A DNA stretch of 64,000 nucleotides, taken from the NCBI GenBank assembly GCA_964436045.1, contig CAYTBN010000009.1, positions 62,001 through 126,000 on the forward strand, in the 5' to 3' direction. This document shows positions 35,836 to 46,072 of the stretch, piece after piece. The notes beneath the pieces were generated by a model. The model made no database searches and was not told the DNA's origin. It saw nothing but the letters and a program-made list of their open reading frames with translations. A program made the translations under genes and the position numbers. Each line of letters opens with the position of its first letter. Positions within the stretch are counted from its first letter, which is position 1. This stretch comes from CAYTBN01 sp964436045. Lineage in GTDB: Bacteria > Myxococcota_A > UBA796 > UBA9615 > CAYRNR01.

Positions 35836-36737
35836 ATGGCCCTGCCCACCTGGATCCTGATGGTCGCGCTGCTCGCCTGGTCCGCCGGCTCGGCGTCGCC
35901 AGCGCGCGCAGACGAGACCCCCCCAACTGGCCCGGTACCGCCTGGGTCCAGACCGACAACGACTACTGGGGGGACGGCTGGTTCGAGGTCTACTCCTGCG
36001 GCGGGGAGTACAACCAGTATCCCCAGTACATGGACGAGGACGGCTTCCCGGAAGAGGAGCAGTACTTCCTGTACAGCGGGCTGTTCGGCACCGGCGGCGG
36101 GTACTGCCCCAGCTTCTGCCCCGGGGACACCCCGGAGACCCAGGGCTACAACAATCCCTGGAACATGTACTTCGACACCCTGAGCCCCTACCCCCAGGAC
36201 TTCGCCGGCCGCTCGTGCTTCAAGTGCTACTGGAGCGGGTCGTCGAGCCAGTGCTGCTACGACCGCTGGCAGGTCAAGGCGCTGGTGTTCGGCAGCACCG
36301 ATTTCGACGACGAACAGGAGTGGTACAACAGCAACAGCTGTAGCTATGGGGCGTACGACGAGGCGCTGATCTGGGCCGACTACGTGCTGGGTACGCCCCT
36401 GGGCAAGATGGACTCCCTGCAGGCGGACGACACGAACAACGAAGGCTTCTTGTACATGTGGCCGGTGGCCCTGGGCAGCGTCGGCTACATGGCCCACGCG
36501 GCCTACACCTGCTCCGGCAGCGGCAGCTCCTACTGCGGCTGCCCGGTCTACGGGACGGAGTCCAACAGCTGCTACAAGGACCTGTTCTGCTACCAGCCGG
36601 CCAACTACGTCGTGCGGGTGTTCTACGGGGTCACCGAGGGGGACGACGCCGACGCCAACTGGGCCGGCGAACCGACCTACGTGATCAACGACTACAACAT
36701 GTACTGGTTCCCGCCGTCCTCGTCGACCCGCTGCTAA
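35836..36737 (+). CDS. Cys/Tyr-rich secreted protein with a frameshift at a C7 tract
   Basis: ATG 35836 gives a signal peptide (WILMVALLAWSAGSASPARA) in one frame. The long mature frame, NWPGTAWVQTDNDYWGDGWF and on to the TGC-TAA end at 36737, is in another frame. They meet at seven C residues (35918-35924), and one extra C would join them as DETPPNWPG. The mature part (about 270 residues) has many Cys, Tyr, Gly and Trp residues and no known domain. Either a sequencing/assembly error, a recent inactivation or slippage-controlled expression. Secreted by signal; role unknown. Confidence 0.6.
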
Positions 36738-36803
36738 CTACATGCGCGGCATCATGGGCGCCTCACCGTGCCTGTGCTGCAGCGAGGAAGTGTGGGGTGA
36801 CGG

Positions 36804-38179
<1,376 letters not shown>

Positions 38180-38183
<4 letters not shown>

Positions 38184-39085
38184 CTCGAGCACACCTGACG
38201 ACCCTGACGGCGGCGGCGGCGCTGGCCATCGCCTTCGCACTGGTCACCGGCTGCGACACCGGTCCCACGCCGACGATGCCCGACGTCCCCTTCGAGGAAC
38301 CGGTGGTCCTCGCCTCCGACGAGGTGGCCGCGATCCCGGAGCCGATCCCCGAGTACGACGACGACACGCCGGTGATCTACAAGGGCTCCGACCTGGTCGC
38401 CAGCCACGGGCTCGAAGAGGGCGACGAGATCCGCTTCACCATCGGTGAGATGGTGTCGACGGATGTCTTCCGCGGACCCGACGTGAGCAAGTACACCTAC
38501 CGGGTCACGGACGGCTCGCTGGTGCCCATCGACGGGGGACCGGAGTTCCCGGCCGCCGACGACCCGATCCCGCCGCTGAACATCGCCATGGACGGCGGCC
38601 GCCCCGACCTCCCCACGAGCAAGGACGAGGCCGCCGAGACGATGGTCGCGGCGATGGAGCAGAACACCCGCTCGTCGATGGCCCGCGTGTTCGAGCACGC
38701 TCCACCCGAGAAGCTCAACGTGACGGCCCACACGGTCGAACATAACGAGCGGCTGGACACGGTGGCCTTCCTCGACGACCTGGGCTGCCGCGGGGTGGAG
38801 GTGCAGTTTCAGCCCGCCCAGCCGGGCAACTACGGCGCCGCCGAGGTGGTGGAGCTGTTCCTGGACGGCAACACCCGCGCGGCGGTCGAGCAGTTCGACG
38901 ACCCGAAGAAGCTGGCCGAGTGGGTCCGGATCAACCAGCAGCTGATGACCGACCTGGGCCTCGACCCCGACCAGCACATGGTCCAGCGCGGCATGACCCT
39001 GGTCCGCTTCGGCCCCTCGGGTCACCCCCTGGCCGTCGAACGCACCCGCGTCGCCGCCACAGTCCCCGCCGTCCGGCCTTTCTAG
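38180..39085 (+). CDS. Lipoprotein of unknown function
   Basis: 301 residues. ATG 38180 overlaps the previous stop (ATGA), so translation is coupled. Signal with lipobox LVTGC (Cys25). No domain recognised. Visible features are an acidic N-terminus (EYDDDTPVIYKGSD) and a helical C-terminal half (NTRAAVEQFDDPKKLAEWV). Coupling to the MYXO-CTERM protein suggests a shared surface role. Confidence 0.75.
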
Positions 39086-39183
39086 CCACCGCCCCCGCCC
39101 AACGCTGCGCTGCCATCGGCTGGCGCCCGGAGCCGGCCGATAGCCACCGAAACGCGGGGAGATGGACCGGCTGCGGGGAGCTG

Positions 39184-39205
39184 CCTTTGCGTCTTGGCGC
39201 CATTG
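39184..39205 (-). repeat. Partial copy of the GCAAAG-type intergenic repeat
   Basis: On the minus strand GGCGCCAAGACGCAAAGG, related to the longer copy at 40647 in the opposite orientation. Confidence 0.4.
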
Positions 39206-39256
39206 AGCGACAATCTCCTCCCCGGGGCCGGAGTGTGCGGTCCGAGGAGGTGGAGC

Positions 39257-39607
39257 ATGGCCATCACCCTGTATGGAATCCCGACCTGCGGCACGGTCAA
39301 CAAGGCCCGCAAGTGGCTGGACGAGCGCGGTGTCGAGTACGGCTGGATCGACTACCGCGAGGCCCCGCCGGGCCGGGAGCAGCTGGCGAGCTGGATCGCC
39401 GCGTTCACCGCCAAGCCGATGCGGAACACCAGCGGCGGGGCGTACCGGGCGCTGGGTCCGGAGAAGAAGAGCTGGACCGACGACCAGTGGCTCGAGGCCT
39501 TCGCCGCGGACGTGATGCTGCTCAAACGGCCCGTGGTCGAGGTCGATGGAAAGCCGGCGACGGTGGGCTTCAAGGAGCCAGTCTACGCCGAGCTGTTCGG
39601 CGACTGA
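39257..39607 (+). CDS. ArsC/YffB-family thioredoxin-fold reductase-like protein
   Basis: 116 residues from ATG 39257 (GGAGGTGGAG upstream). Motif GIPTCGTVNKARKWL with the single active-site Cys, and LLKRPVVEVDGKP with the conserved Arg, match the ArsC/Spx superfamily, closest to YffB-type proteins. Arsenate reductase activity cannot be assumed: no ars genes are adjacent. Seven bases before the Ap4A phosphorylase gene. Confidence 0.88.
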   Translation: MAITLYGIPTCGTVNKARKWLDERGVEYGWIDYREAPPGREQLASWIAAFTAKPMRNTSGGAYRALGPEKKSWTDDQWLEAFAADVMLLKRPVVEVDGKPATVGFKEPVYAELFGD

Positions 39608-39614
39608 GCCGCCG

Positions 39615-40514
39615 ATGACACCCTTCGTCGCCGGGACGCTGTGGAACCAGGTCCGCCGGGCCACCCGCCGCGGCCTGGACAGCGGGGCCCTGTGGTCGAT
39701 CCCGACCACGGCCGAGGTGATCGAGGACGGCGGCGTGGCCTTCGGGGTTCGGTTGGTCGACAACCTGCGACGCAAGGGCCGGGCGCGGTGGAACGCGGCC
39801 ACCGAGGCGGGGGGGCGACCGGGCAACCCCTTCTTGCCCTACGACGAGGAGCTGTACGTCGCCCACGTCGGCGACACCCACGTCTGCCTGCTCAACAAGT
39901 TCAACGTGCTGGACCACCACCTGCTGATCGTCACCGCCGGGTTCGAGGACCAGCGGACCCTGCTGACCGAAGCCGACCTCCACGCCCTGTGGAGCTGCAT
40001 GGCCGAGGTCGATGGCCTGGGCTTCTACAACGGCGGCGCCGAGGCCGGCGCCTCCCAGCCCCACAAGCACCTGCAGCTGGCGCCCTTCCCGCTGGTGCCG
40101 GGGGGCGGGGCCGGGACGCCCGTCGACGGCATCCTGGAGGGCGCCTGCACCACCGGGGGAATCCACCGCAGCGAGGCGTTACCCTTCGTCCACGCCGCCG
40201 TCCGCCTGGACGACCTTTCCGCAGACGCGGACGCCGCCGCCCCCGCGCTCCGCGAGCGGTACCTGGACCTGCTCGACCACGTCGGCCGCGCGCCGGATCG
40301 GAGCGCCCCCCTCCCCCACCAGACGGGGCCCTACAACCTGCTGCTCACCCGCCGCTGGATGCTGGCTGTGGCCCGGGCCGAGGAGTTCTTCGAGACCCTG
40401 TCCCTCAACGCCCTGGCCTTCGCCGGGGGCCTGCTGGTCAAGGACGATATCGAGCTGGCGCGGGTGCGCGAGGTGGGTCCGATGGCCCTGCTGCGCCACT
40501 GCGGCGTCCCCTAG
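39615..40514 (+). CDS. ATP adenylyltransferase (Ap4A phosphorylase)
   Basis: 299 residues from ATG 39615. Splits diadenosine tetraphosphate with phosphate to ATP and ADP. The HIT-like catalytic motif is SQPHKHLQLAP (His-x-His-x-Gln). Also seen are NKFNVLDHHLLIVT and the C-terminal domain YNLLLTRRWMLAVAR, both typical of the Apa1/2-type enzymes of fungi and bacteria. Probably cotranscribed with the ArsC-like gene. Confidence 0.92.
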   Translation: MTPFVAGTLWNQVRRATRRGLDSGALWSIPTTAEVIEDGGVAFGVRLVDNLRRKGRARWNAATEAGGRPGNPFLPYDEELYVAHVGDTHVCLLNKFNVLDHHLLIVTAGFEDQRTLLTEADLHALWSCMAEVDGLGFYNGGAEAGASQPHKHLQLAPFPLVPGGGAGTPVDGILEGACTTGGIHRSEALPFVHAAVRLDDLSADADAAAPALRERYLDLLDHVGRAPDRSAPLPHQTGPYNLLLTRRWMLAVARAEEFFETLSLNALAFAGGLLVKDDIELARVREVGPMALLRHCGVP

Positions 40515-40646
40515 ACTCATACGCAGGGGACTCCGCGATCGTGCGCCGGTCGGGGCGGCCATCCGCTCGGCCTCGAAAGATGGGTGCCACGGTCGGCTTG
40601 TCCGGCCGTGTCTTCGGGCTCGGCGGAAAAGAGGGGGAAATCTCTC

Positions 40647-40676
40647 GCAAAGGCGCAAAGACGCAAAGGGGGAAGG
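40647..40676 (+). repeat. GGCGCAAAGACGCAAAG-type dispersed intergenic repeat
   Basis: Sequence CTCGCAAAGGCGCAAAG continued by ACGCAAAGGGGG. Elements of this wording occur between genes in several bacterial phyla, from memory. The gene-free interval 40515-40830 holds this element, the hexamer array at 40711 and nothing else convincing. Confidence 0.5.
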
Positions 40677-40710
40677 AGGATTGGATGGGGGGATAAGAGG
40701 GCGAAGATCA

Positions 40711-40758
40711 GACTCGGTCTCGGTGGTCCGGCATGCCGGCTCGGACTCGGACTCGGGG
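40711..40758. repeat. CTCGGT/CTCGGA hexamer array
   Basis: Two CTCGGT units, a GGCATGCCGG palindrome, then three CTCGGA/CTCGGG units. Same family as at 9961; here between genes. Confidence 0.6.
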
Positions 40759-40830
40759 CTGCGCTCCCTGGCACCAGGTCGATCAGTCCTCGCGAGCGAT
40801 CACCGTCGCTCGCTCGAGCGCTGGATCAGG

Positions 40831-41100
40831 TCACTCTGCCCCAGGCTCTCTTCCGATATTGCGGGAGGCCCGGTCCAGCAGTCGTTTGAGTTCCAGGTGA
40901 TGGGCCAGATCGGCGGCCCGTTCTTGCGGGCTGGGGAAGTCGGGGTAAAGGCGGCGGACATGCTCGAACAGGGCCTGCCCGGCTCGCCAGGTCGCCAGCC
41001 CCCCCTGTTCCCGATACACCCGGACCCAGTGCGCCCGCTTCAGGCGCTCGACGGCGGCGTGGTCCCGGTCCGCGAACCGGCGGAGGTCGGCCCGATCCAT
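40831..41100 (-). CDS. Small protein of a nucleotidyltransferase-associated type (inferred)
   Basis: 89 residues from ATG 41100 (GGAGGGGG about 14 bp upstream). Sequence RFADRDHAAVERLKRAHWVR followed by ATWRAGQALFEHVRRLYPDF and ADLAHHLELKRLLDRASR has the strong helical regularity of a real gene. Small proteins of this wording often precede nucleotidyltransferase-like genes (recalled, not searched). Just downstream a GTG opens VIARED and stops at once, which could be the stub of such a partner. Function unknown. Confidence 0.6.
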   Translation of the reverse strand: MDRADLRRFADRDHAAVERLKRAHWVRVYREQGGLATWRAGQALFEHVRRLYPDFPSPQERAADLAHHLELKRLLDRASRNIGREPGAE

Positions 41101-41136
41101 GGGCCCATGATACCCCCTCCCGGCCCGCGACACGCC

Positions 41137-41403
41137 TCAGTCCACCAGATCCGGATGCAACGGCGCACTCCCGTCGTCGCTGCGGGGACCGTAGTCCTCC
41201 TGCACATCGTCGTCCCCGCTGGTGTCGTCGTCCCCCGCGCTGTCGTCGTCACCCGCCGTGGTGTCGTCGTCGTCCCCCGTCGTGGCGTCGTCGTCGTTCT
41301 GGTCCGGGTGGTCCGGAGGCGGACAGCCGGCGATGGCCAGGACGAGTGGCATCCCGAGGCGAATGGCCCAGCGAACAAAACGCGTGCGCTTCTGTCGTCC
41401 CAT
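41137..41403 (-). CDS. Short Asp-rich lipoprotein
   Basis: 88 residues from ATG 41403 (AGAGGAG upstream). Signal with lipobox AIAGC (Cys27), followed by an almost pure DDD-x-TG-type linker (DDDDTTAGDDDSAGDDD) and a short tail. No folded domain: it looks like the anchor-plus-linker module of the other surface proteins with the domain missing, so it may be a truncated gene. Confidence 0.6.
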   Translation of the reverse strand: MGRQKRTRFVRWAIRLGMPLVLAIAGCPPPDHPDQNDDDATTGDDDDTTAGDDDSAGDDDTSGDDDVQEDYGPRSDDGSAPLHPDLVD

Positions 41404-41459
41404 GCCAGCTCCTCTGGTGTGTGCCCTGCCCATAACTCTCTCGCGCCGCGCGGGCGCCG

Positions 41460-41873
41460 TTAACGGTCGAGGGCCACCACCCGGTACTCGCAGAACCCCG
41501 GCGGCTTCCACCGCACGTGTGTCGGAACCACCTCCACGTGCACCAGGTTCGGGTGCTCCGGGTCGCCGAAGTGACGCCGGGCCGGTGGATGGGCGTCCAG
41601 CAGCGAGCGCTTGTCCGCGCCCCCGCCCGACACGTCGATCCGCCCCTCGATCCGCACGTGGTTCTTGTCCGCGTCCACGAAACACAGCTCCACCCGCGGA
41701 TTGCCCGCGAACTCCCGCATCTTGCCGCTGCTGTCACGGGTGGACGACAGCAATCGGCCCTCGGCCGTCAACGAGAACGACATCGGCCGCACCCGCGGCT
41801 GACTGCCCTCGCAGGTGGCCAGGGTGGCGGACACGGCGTGCTGGACGATGGGTCGGATCTCCTCGATGGGCAT
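41460..41873 (-). CDS. Pyridoxamine 5'-phosphate oxidase-family (FMN-binding split barrel) protein
   Basis: 137 residues from ATG 41873. Split-barrel motifs: VSATLATCEGSQPRVRPMSF, then LLSSTRDSSGKMREFAGNPR, and VELCFVDADKNHVRIEGRID. Small members of this family bind FMN, F420 or heme; this one looks like the general-stress (DUF pyridox-like) group. The upstream flank contains a hexamer array. Confidence 0.88.
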   Translation of the reverse strand: MPIEEIRPIVQHAVSATLATCEGSQPRVRPMSFSLTAEGRLLSSTRDSSGKMREFAGNPRVELCFVDADKNHVRIEGRIDVSGGGADKRSLLDAHPPARRHFGDPEHPNLVHVEVVPTHVRWKPPGFCEYRVVALDR

Positions 41874-41883
41874 TCGGGCTCCT

Positions 41884-41912
41884 GCTCGGGCTCGGGCTCG
41901 GGTTCGGTCTCC
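41884..41912. repeat. CTCGGG/TTCGGT hexamer array
   Basis: Four to five hexamers between the split-barrel gene and the leucine-rich gene, in the likely leader of the former. Confidence 0.6.
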
Positions 41913-41934
41913 GTAGCTTCTAGATCCCCAGGCG

Positions 41935-43006
41935 TCAGACGCAGGGGTAGTTCTCGCCATTGGCGGTCACGTTGACGGGGGGAATGCCCACATTGACGCC
42001 CGCGGCGAATGTCAGGGCGTCGCTCTGGCTCAGGCAATGGTTGTATGTAATCGCGAGCTCGCCGTTCACCGTAGCGATGCCGGACAGCCCTTCGAGGCTC
42101 GGTAGGACGTCGTGGGAGTTGATGGTCAGGTCGCCGTTCACCGTCTCGATGCCTGACAGGCCCTGCAGGCTGGATAGGGCGTCGTTGCCCGCGATGTACA
42201 GGTCCGCGCCGACGGCCTCGAGGCTGGACGGGCCGTCGAGCGCGGGCAGGGTGTTGTTGTTCCGGATGTACAGGGAGCCACCGACGGACGTGAGACTGGA
42301 CAGGCCTTCGAGGCTGGTCAGGGAGGCATTGCCTGTGATGTACAGGTCGCGACCGACGGACGTGAGATTGGAAAGGCCTTCCAAGCTGGTCAGGGAGTCG
42401 CCCCAGATGTCCAGGTCGTCGCCGACGGACGTGAAGCCGGACAAGCCTTCGAGGCCGGCCAGGGCGTCGTTACCCCAGATCTTCAGGTAATTGCCAACGG
42501 ACGTGAGAGAGGACAGGCCGTCGAGGGTGGCCAGGGTGGCATTGTCCGAGATGGATAGGGAGCGACCCACGGACGTGAGAGAGGACAGACCGTCGAGGTT
42601 GGTCAGGGAGGGGTTGAGCTCGATGACCAGGTCGTCCCCGACGGACGTGAGGTTTGACAGTCCATCGAGACTGGCGAGATTGTCGTTGCCCGAGATCTCC
42701 AGGTCGACGACGGATTCCAGGCACGGCAGGTTGAAGCTCGTGAGCCAGCCCTGGCTATCAAGCAGTAGTTCGCCGGAGATGCTCCCGCACGCCGCGATGG
42801 CATCGAGGTCGGCTGGGCTATCGATGGTGAAATCTCCGTCACAGAGCACGCAAGCGCAGGCTTGGCAGTAGTCTTCGGCGCCTTCGTGCCCGGTGAAGTC
42901 GCCGCCGCCGGTCGTGTCGTCGTCGCCGGTCATGTCGTCATCTCCGGCGGTCGTGTCGTCGTCATCCCCCGATGGGATTTGCGGGAAAGATGAGGAGTAG
43001 AGGACG
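41935..43006 (-). pseudogene. Leucine-rich/receptor-L-like repeat surface protein lacking its own start and signal
   Basis: The frame is open from upstream of 43006 to TGA at 41935. Clear protein sequence begins at the Asp-rich linker SGDDDDTTAGDDDMTGDDD (about 42970). Then come a Cys cluster (YCQACACVLCDGDF) and about nine repeats of 23-24 residues with the pattern LxSLxGLSxLTSVGxxLxI. No start codon with RBS and no signal peptide exist in this frame. It is either 5' truncated or fused by a frameshift to the RCC1 lipoprotein that ends at 43007, whose reading frame overlaps this open frame for 190 bp. Similar repeats occur in surface lipoproteins. Confidence 0.6.
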
Positions 43007-43942
43007 TCAGTCCCAGGACCAGAGCTCTGGCGCGCACTGACCGTAGTAGTACGATCCACACAGGTCCTCCTCCTCGCAGGTAAACTCGCAACCCCAGCAT
43101 TCGATCGAGCCGCCCGGGCGGATGCCGCAGGCGAAGTTCCAGCCCACAGTGATCTGCTCGAAAACACCGAAGACGGGTGCCGTCGAGACCACGCCACCGA
43201 GGTCGTTGCCCCAGCACTCGATCACGCCGTTCTCGCGGAGTCCACAGGCCTGCAGGTGGCGAGCGCTGATCTGGACGAACCGGCCTTCCGGGATGCCTCC
43301 GCAATAGTCGCCCCAGCACGCGATCGTACCGTCGGTACGCAGGGCCATCGTCGCTCCGAAGTGCCCGCAGTCGAGCCGTTGATACTCCCCAGCCTCCACG
43401 TCTAGCTGCCCCCGATTCATGTCAGAGCCGTTCTGTTCGACTCCCCAGCATTCCACACTGCCGTCAGAACGGCGCGCACACGCGTAGTGGTGTGCTCCTC
43501 CACGGACCTCGACGAATGGACCGAGTGGTGGGCTTTCGCAGTCCTCCGAGCCCCACACGACCACATCCCCAGATTCGTCGATCGCGTATGAACAGTAGGC
43601 AGCGGCGTCGACAAATACGAAGGTACCTTCCGGTGGATCTGCGTCTCCGTACAGGTTGTTTCCCCAGCATCTGAGTCGACCGTCAGTTCGCAATCCGCAG
43701 TTGGCCATCCCAGCGTCAACCGCCGTGAACTGCTTCGATGAATGCACTCTATCGTCCGCCTGACCGAACTCGTCGTAACCCCAGCAGCGGATGGAGCCAC
43801 TGGCCATGAGGGCACATGCATGGTTGCCGGACGCGTCAACCTGGACAGCTATCTCTTCTGGGTCGATGTCGTCGGTGCACGCTACCAGACTGCCGAGGAG
43901 TAGGATCATTGGTAGCATGGGAGATGTTGGTGAGTCACTCAT
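43007..43942 (-). CDS. RCC1-repeat (beta-propeller) lipoprotein
   Basis: 311 residues from ATG 43942; a second ATG at codon 9 directly precedes the hydrophobic core. Lipobox GSLVAC. Seven repeats with the bacterial RCC1 form C-x-x-x-x-x-G-x-x-x-CWG (CALMASGSIRCWG, CGLRTDGRLRCWG, CGLRENGVIECWG). Predicted seven-bladed propeller anchored at the membrane surface. Codon choice looks less GC-biased than in neighbouring genes (by eye), which fits recent acquisition. Confidence 0.82.
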   Translation of the reverse strand: MSDSPTSPMLPMILLLGSLVACTDDIDPEEIAVQVDASGNHACALMASGSIRCWGYDEFGQADDRVHSSKQFTAVDAGMANCGLRTDGRLRCWGNNLYGDADPPEGTFVFVDAAAYCSYAIDESGDVVVWGSEDCESPPLGPFVEVRGGAHHYACARRSDGSVECWGVEQNGSDMNRGQLDVEAGEYQRLDCGHFGATMALRTDGTIACWGDYCGGIPEGRFVQISARHLQACGLRENGVIECWGNDLGGVVSTAPVFGVFEQITVGWNFACGIRPGGSIECWGCEFTCEEEDLCGSYYYGQCAPELWSWD

Positions 43943-44276
43943 GGGCCGACCGCCAACATGGGATCACTCAAAGTTCTGCCCATCCTGGGTTCCACGGCAA
44001 CCCCCACCACCTCACCCGGCCCCGTGGGGCTGCGTGGATGCTAGCCCCAGTGGGGCACAAGGAACCGAGAGCCTCAGCGCTACACCGCGTCTTTTCGACG
44101 GATTGCTAGTCAGGCGCAGTTGATGGATTATGTGGGATCCTGCAGGATTCCACTCGATCTTGCGCGCCATCTCTGCGGGGCCTTCCGGGATCATCACCCT
44201 CCCATCGTGGACATCATGCAGAGCCTGGCATCGTTGGAGCGTGAAGAAGTACGGTGGGGATGGTTCCCGCGGGCGG
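43943..44276. other. Gene-free interval with two short palindromes
   Basis: No convincing coding sequence. Two related palindromes, GCCCCGTGGGGC (44019-44030) and GCCCCAGTGGGGC (44044-44056), lie between the RCC1 gene start and the RHH-like gene end. They may be transcription-factor sites or part of a terminator; there is no T-run. Confidence 0.4.
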
Positions 44277-44663
44277 CTAGCCGTTGATCTCTCCTCCGGC
44301 AAGCCCGTACCGCTCCCGTAACGCATCCAGCCCCAGCGACAACGCCACGCGGATCGCCGCCGTCTGGGTGACCCGCCCACCGAAGAGGCCCCGCTGCTGG
44401 AAAGCCGGGTCCTTCTCCATGTGCGGGATCAGCTCGGAAGCCTGCTCTACCATCTCCACCGGCACCCGCACCGGTTTGTCAGGACGTCCGTTCATCGTCG
44501 AATCCTCCATCTCCGCGAGAGTCGGAGCCCCCCGCAGGAATTCCGCGGTGCGCTCCCGCACCTCGGGATGCTCGCGTAAGGTGTCCTCCAGCCGGGCACA
44601 CGCGCGCCGTTCCGCCCCGAGCCGTTCCCACGTCCTTCCCACATTTAGGGGTGTATTTCCCAC
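44277..44663 (-). CDS. Probable ribbon-helix-helix-like small protein
   Basis: Up to 128 residues from GTG 44663; the ATG at codon 57 (44495) could start a 72-residue product on its own. The C-terminal part, RPDKPVRVPVEMVEQASELI then TQTAAIRVALSLGLDALRER, shows a strand-helix-helix order typical of RHH regulators (strand VRVPVEMVE, helices after it). The N-terminal part (ACARLEDTLREHPEVRERTAEFL) is helical. Possibly an orphan antitoxin or plasmid-type regulator; no toxin partner seen. Confidence 0.55.
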   Translation of the reverse strand: MGNTPLNVGRTWERLGAERRACARLEDTLREHPEVRERTAEFLRGAPTLAEMEDSTMNGRPDKPVRVPVEMVEQASELIPHMEKDPAFQQRGLFGGRVTQTAAIRVALSLGLDALRERYGLAGGEING

Positions 44664-44758
44664 AGGATCGCGGGGCTCGGCGAGGGATGGTGAGGGGCCG
44701 CAAACGTAGATGGGGCGGGGGTTTCCGGGCTAACGGACGCCACTCGTGGAAATCCGGC

Positions 44759-46072
44759 CTATATGCCCTGCCGCATCTGCAAATAACGATTGATCACCAT
44801 CTGCGTGATCTGCGCCGGCTGCAGGTCCAGGGTCCTCACCCCCCGCTGGGTCAACGTCCGGAGCACTACACGGCGGTCCTCCTCCATGTTCTGGGTGACG
44901 ACCTTGGCGAAGGCGTCCTCGACGTGCTCGGGCATGGAGGCGGCCATGCGGTCCAGCAGCGGGTCGCGGAGGGCGACGAACAGGACCAGGTGGCGGCGGG
45001 CCAGGCCCAGGACGCTGGCCACCAGGGTCTCGTCGGCCTGGCCGTGGACGAAGTCGGTGAGCAGGACCACCAGGGAGCGCTTGCGCTGGTAGGTGTCCAG
45101 ATAGACCAGGGCGCGGCGGAAGCTGGTCTCGGCGTAGGCCGAGTCCAGGTCGTGGAGGCCATGCAGGAGGCGTTCCATCTGGCCCCGGTCGCTGGCGGGC
45201 TTGACGAAGGAGCGGACCCGGCTGTCGAAGGTCAGCACGCCGGGGCGGTCGCCGTTGACCAGGCAGATCCGCCCCAGCAGCAACGACGCGTTGATGGCGT
45301 GGTCCAGCTTGGTGATGCTGTCCACCCGCGACCCCATCAGCCGGCCGGTGTCCAGGCCGATCACCACGTCGTGGTTCTGCTCGACCCGGTACATCCGGAC
45401 CATCGGCTTGTGGCGACGGGCGGTGGCCTTCCAGTCGATGCCGGTGGTGCCGTCGTCCGGGGTGTGCTCCTTGATGTGGTCGAACTCGGTGCCGCGGCCG
45501 CGGCGACGCTGTTCCTTGATCCCCAGCTCCGAGTAGAGCTTTCGGATCATCAGCGGGCTGACGCTCGTCAGGGCGCGGATATCGGGCCACACCGAGACCG
45601 ACGAACGCACCGGGTAGCGGTGTCGACGGGTCCAGCATCGCCCCTCGGACCACCAGCGCAGCCAGATCTCGTCGAAGTCATGGCGGCCCCGATCGCAGGC
45701 GCGGACGGAGTAGGTGAACCGGCGCTCCTCGTCCGGCTCGATCCACACCGCCTCGCCCACGTCTCCGTCCCCCAGCGCCCGGGGTGGGGCGTCCAGTACC
45801 TGGACCCGGATCCGGCGCCCGCAGCGGTTGCGCAGGACCAGCGTCACAGGGGCGTCGACGCCGATGTGCAGCCTGGGCTCCACCTCCCTGGTGACCTCGA
45901 AGGCTTCGGCGGCCGGCAAGCGGCCGCGGGTGACGGCCATCGCGATGATCGCCAGCACGAGGAATCCCAGCCAGACGAAGCCCGCCCAGGGCCACGCCAG
46001 CACCAGCAGCGCGGGCAGTAAACCCGCCGCCGCCAGCGCCAGCGCTCCGTGGGCCGGGGAGGTCGAGGTCAC
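44759..46072 (-). CDS. DUF58 protein (VWA-like), MoxR operon
   Basis: 437 residues, GTG 46072 overlapping the MoxR stop (GTGA). Two N-terminal membrane helices (LALAAAGLLPALLVLAWPWA and WLGFLVLAIIAMAV). The DUF58 signature follows: GRGTEFDHIKEHTPDDGTTG, IDWKATARRHKPMVR and VVIGLDTGRLM. The C-terminal half has a von Willebrand A-like fold (SLVVLLTDFVHG). DUF58 proteins partner with MoxR AAA+ ATPases, usually in envelope stress or protein maturation. Last gene of the operon. Confidence 0.9.
   Translation of the reverse strand: MTSTSPAHGALALAAAGLLPALLVLAWPWAGFVWLGFLVLAIIAMAVTRGRLPAAEAFEVTREVEPRLHIGVDAPVTLVLRNRCGRRIRVQVLDAPPRALGDGDVGEAVWIEPDEERRFTYSVRACDRGRHDFDEIWLRWWSEGRCWTRRHRYPVRSSVSVWPDIRALTSVSPLMIRKLYSELGIKEQRRRGRGTEFDHIKEHTPDDGTTGIDWKATARRHKPMVRMYRVEQNHDVVIGLDTGRLMGSRVDSITKLDHAINASLLLGRICLVNGDRPGVLTFDSRVRSFVKPASDRGQMERLLHGLHDLDSAYAETSFRRALVYLDTYQRKRSLVVLLTDFVHGQADETLVASVLGLARRHLVLFVALRDPLLDRMAASMPEHVEDAFAKVVTQNMEEDRRVVLRTLTQRGVRTLDLQPAQITQMVINRYLQMRQGI

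Noticed and set aside
42030..42730. Possible CRISPR-like or satellite array because of regular 69-75 bp repeats
   Set aside because: The repeats encode in-frame 23-24-residue leucine-rich units with varied sequence and no spacers.
44019..44056. Two GCCCC...GGGGC palindromes as a terminator of the RCC1 gene
   Set aside because: They lie upstream of that gene, not after it, and have no T-run.
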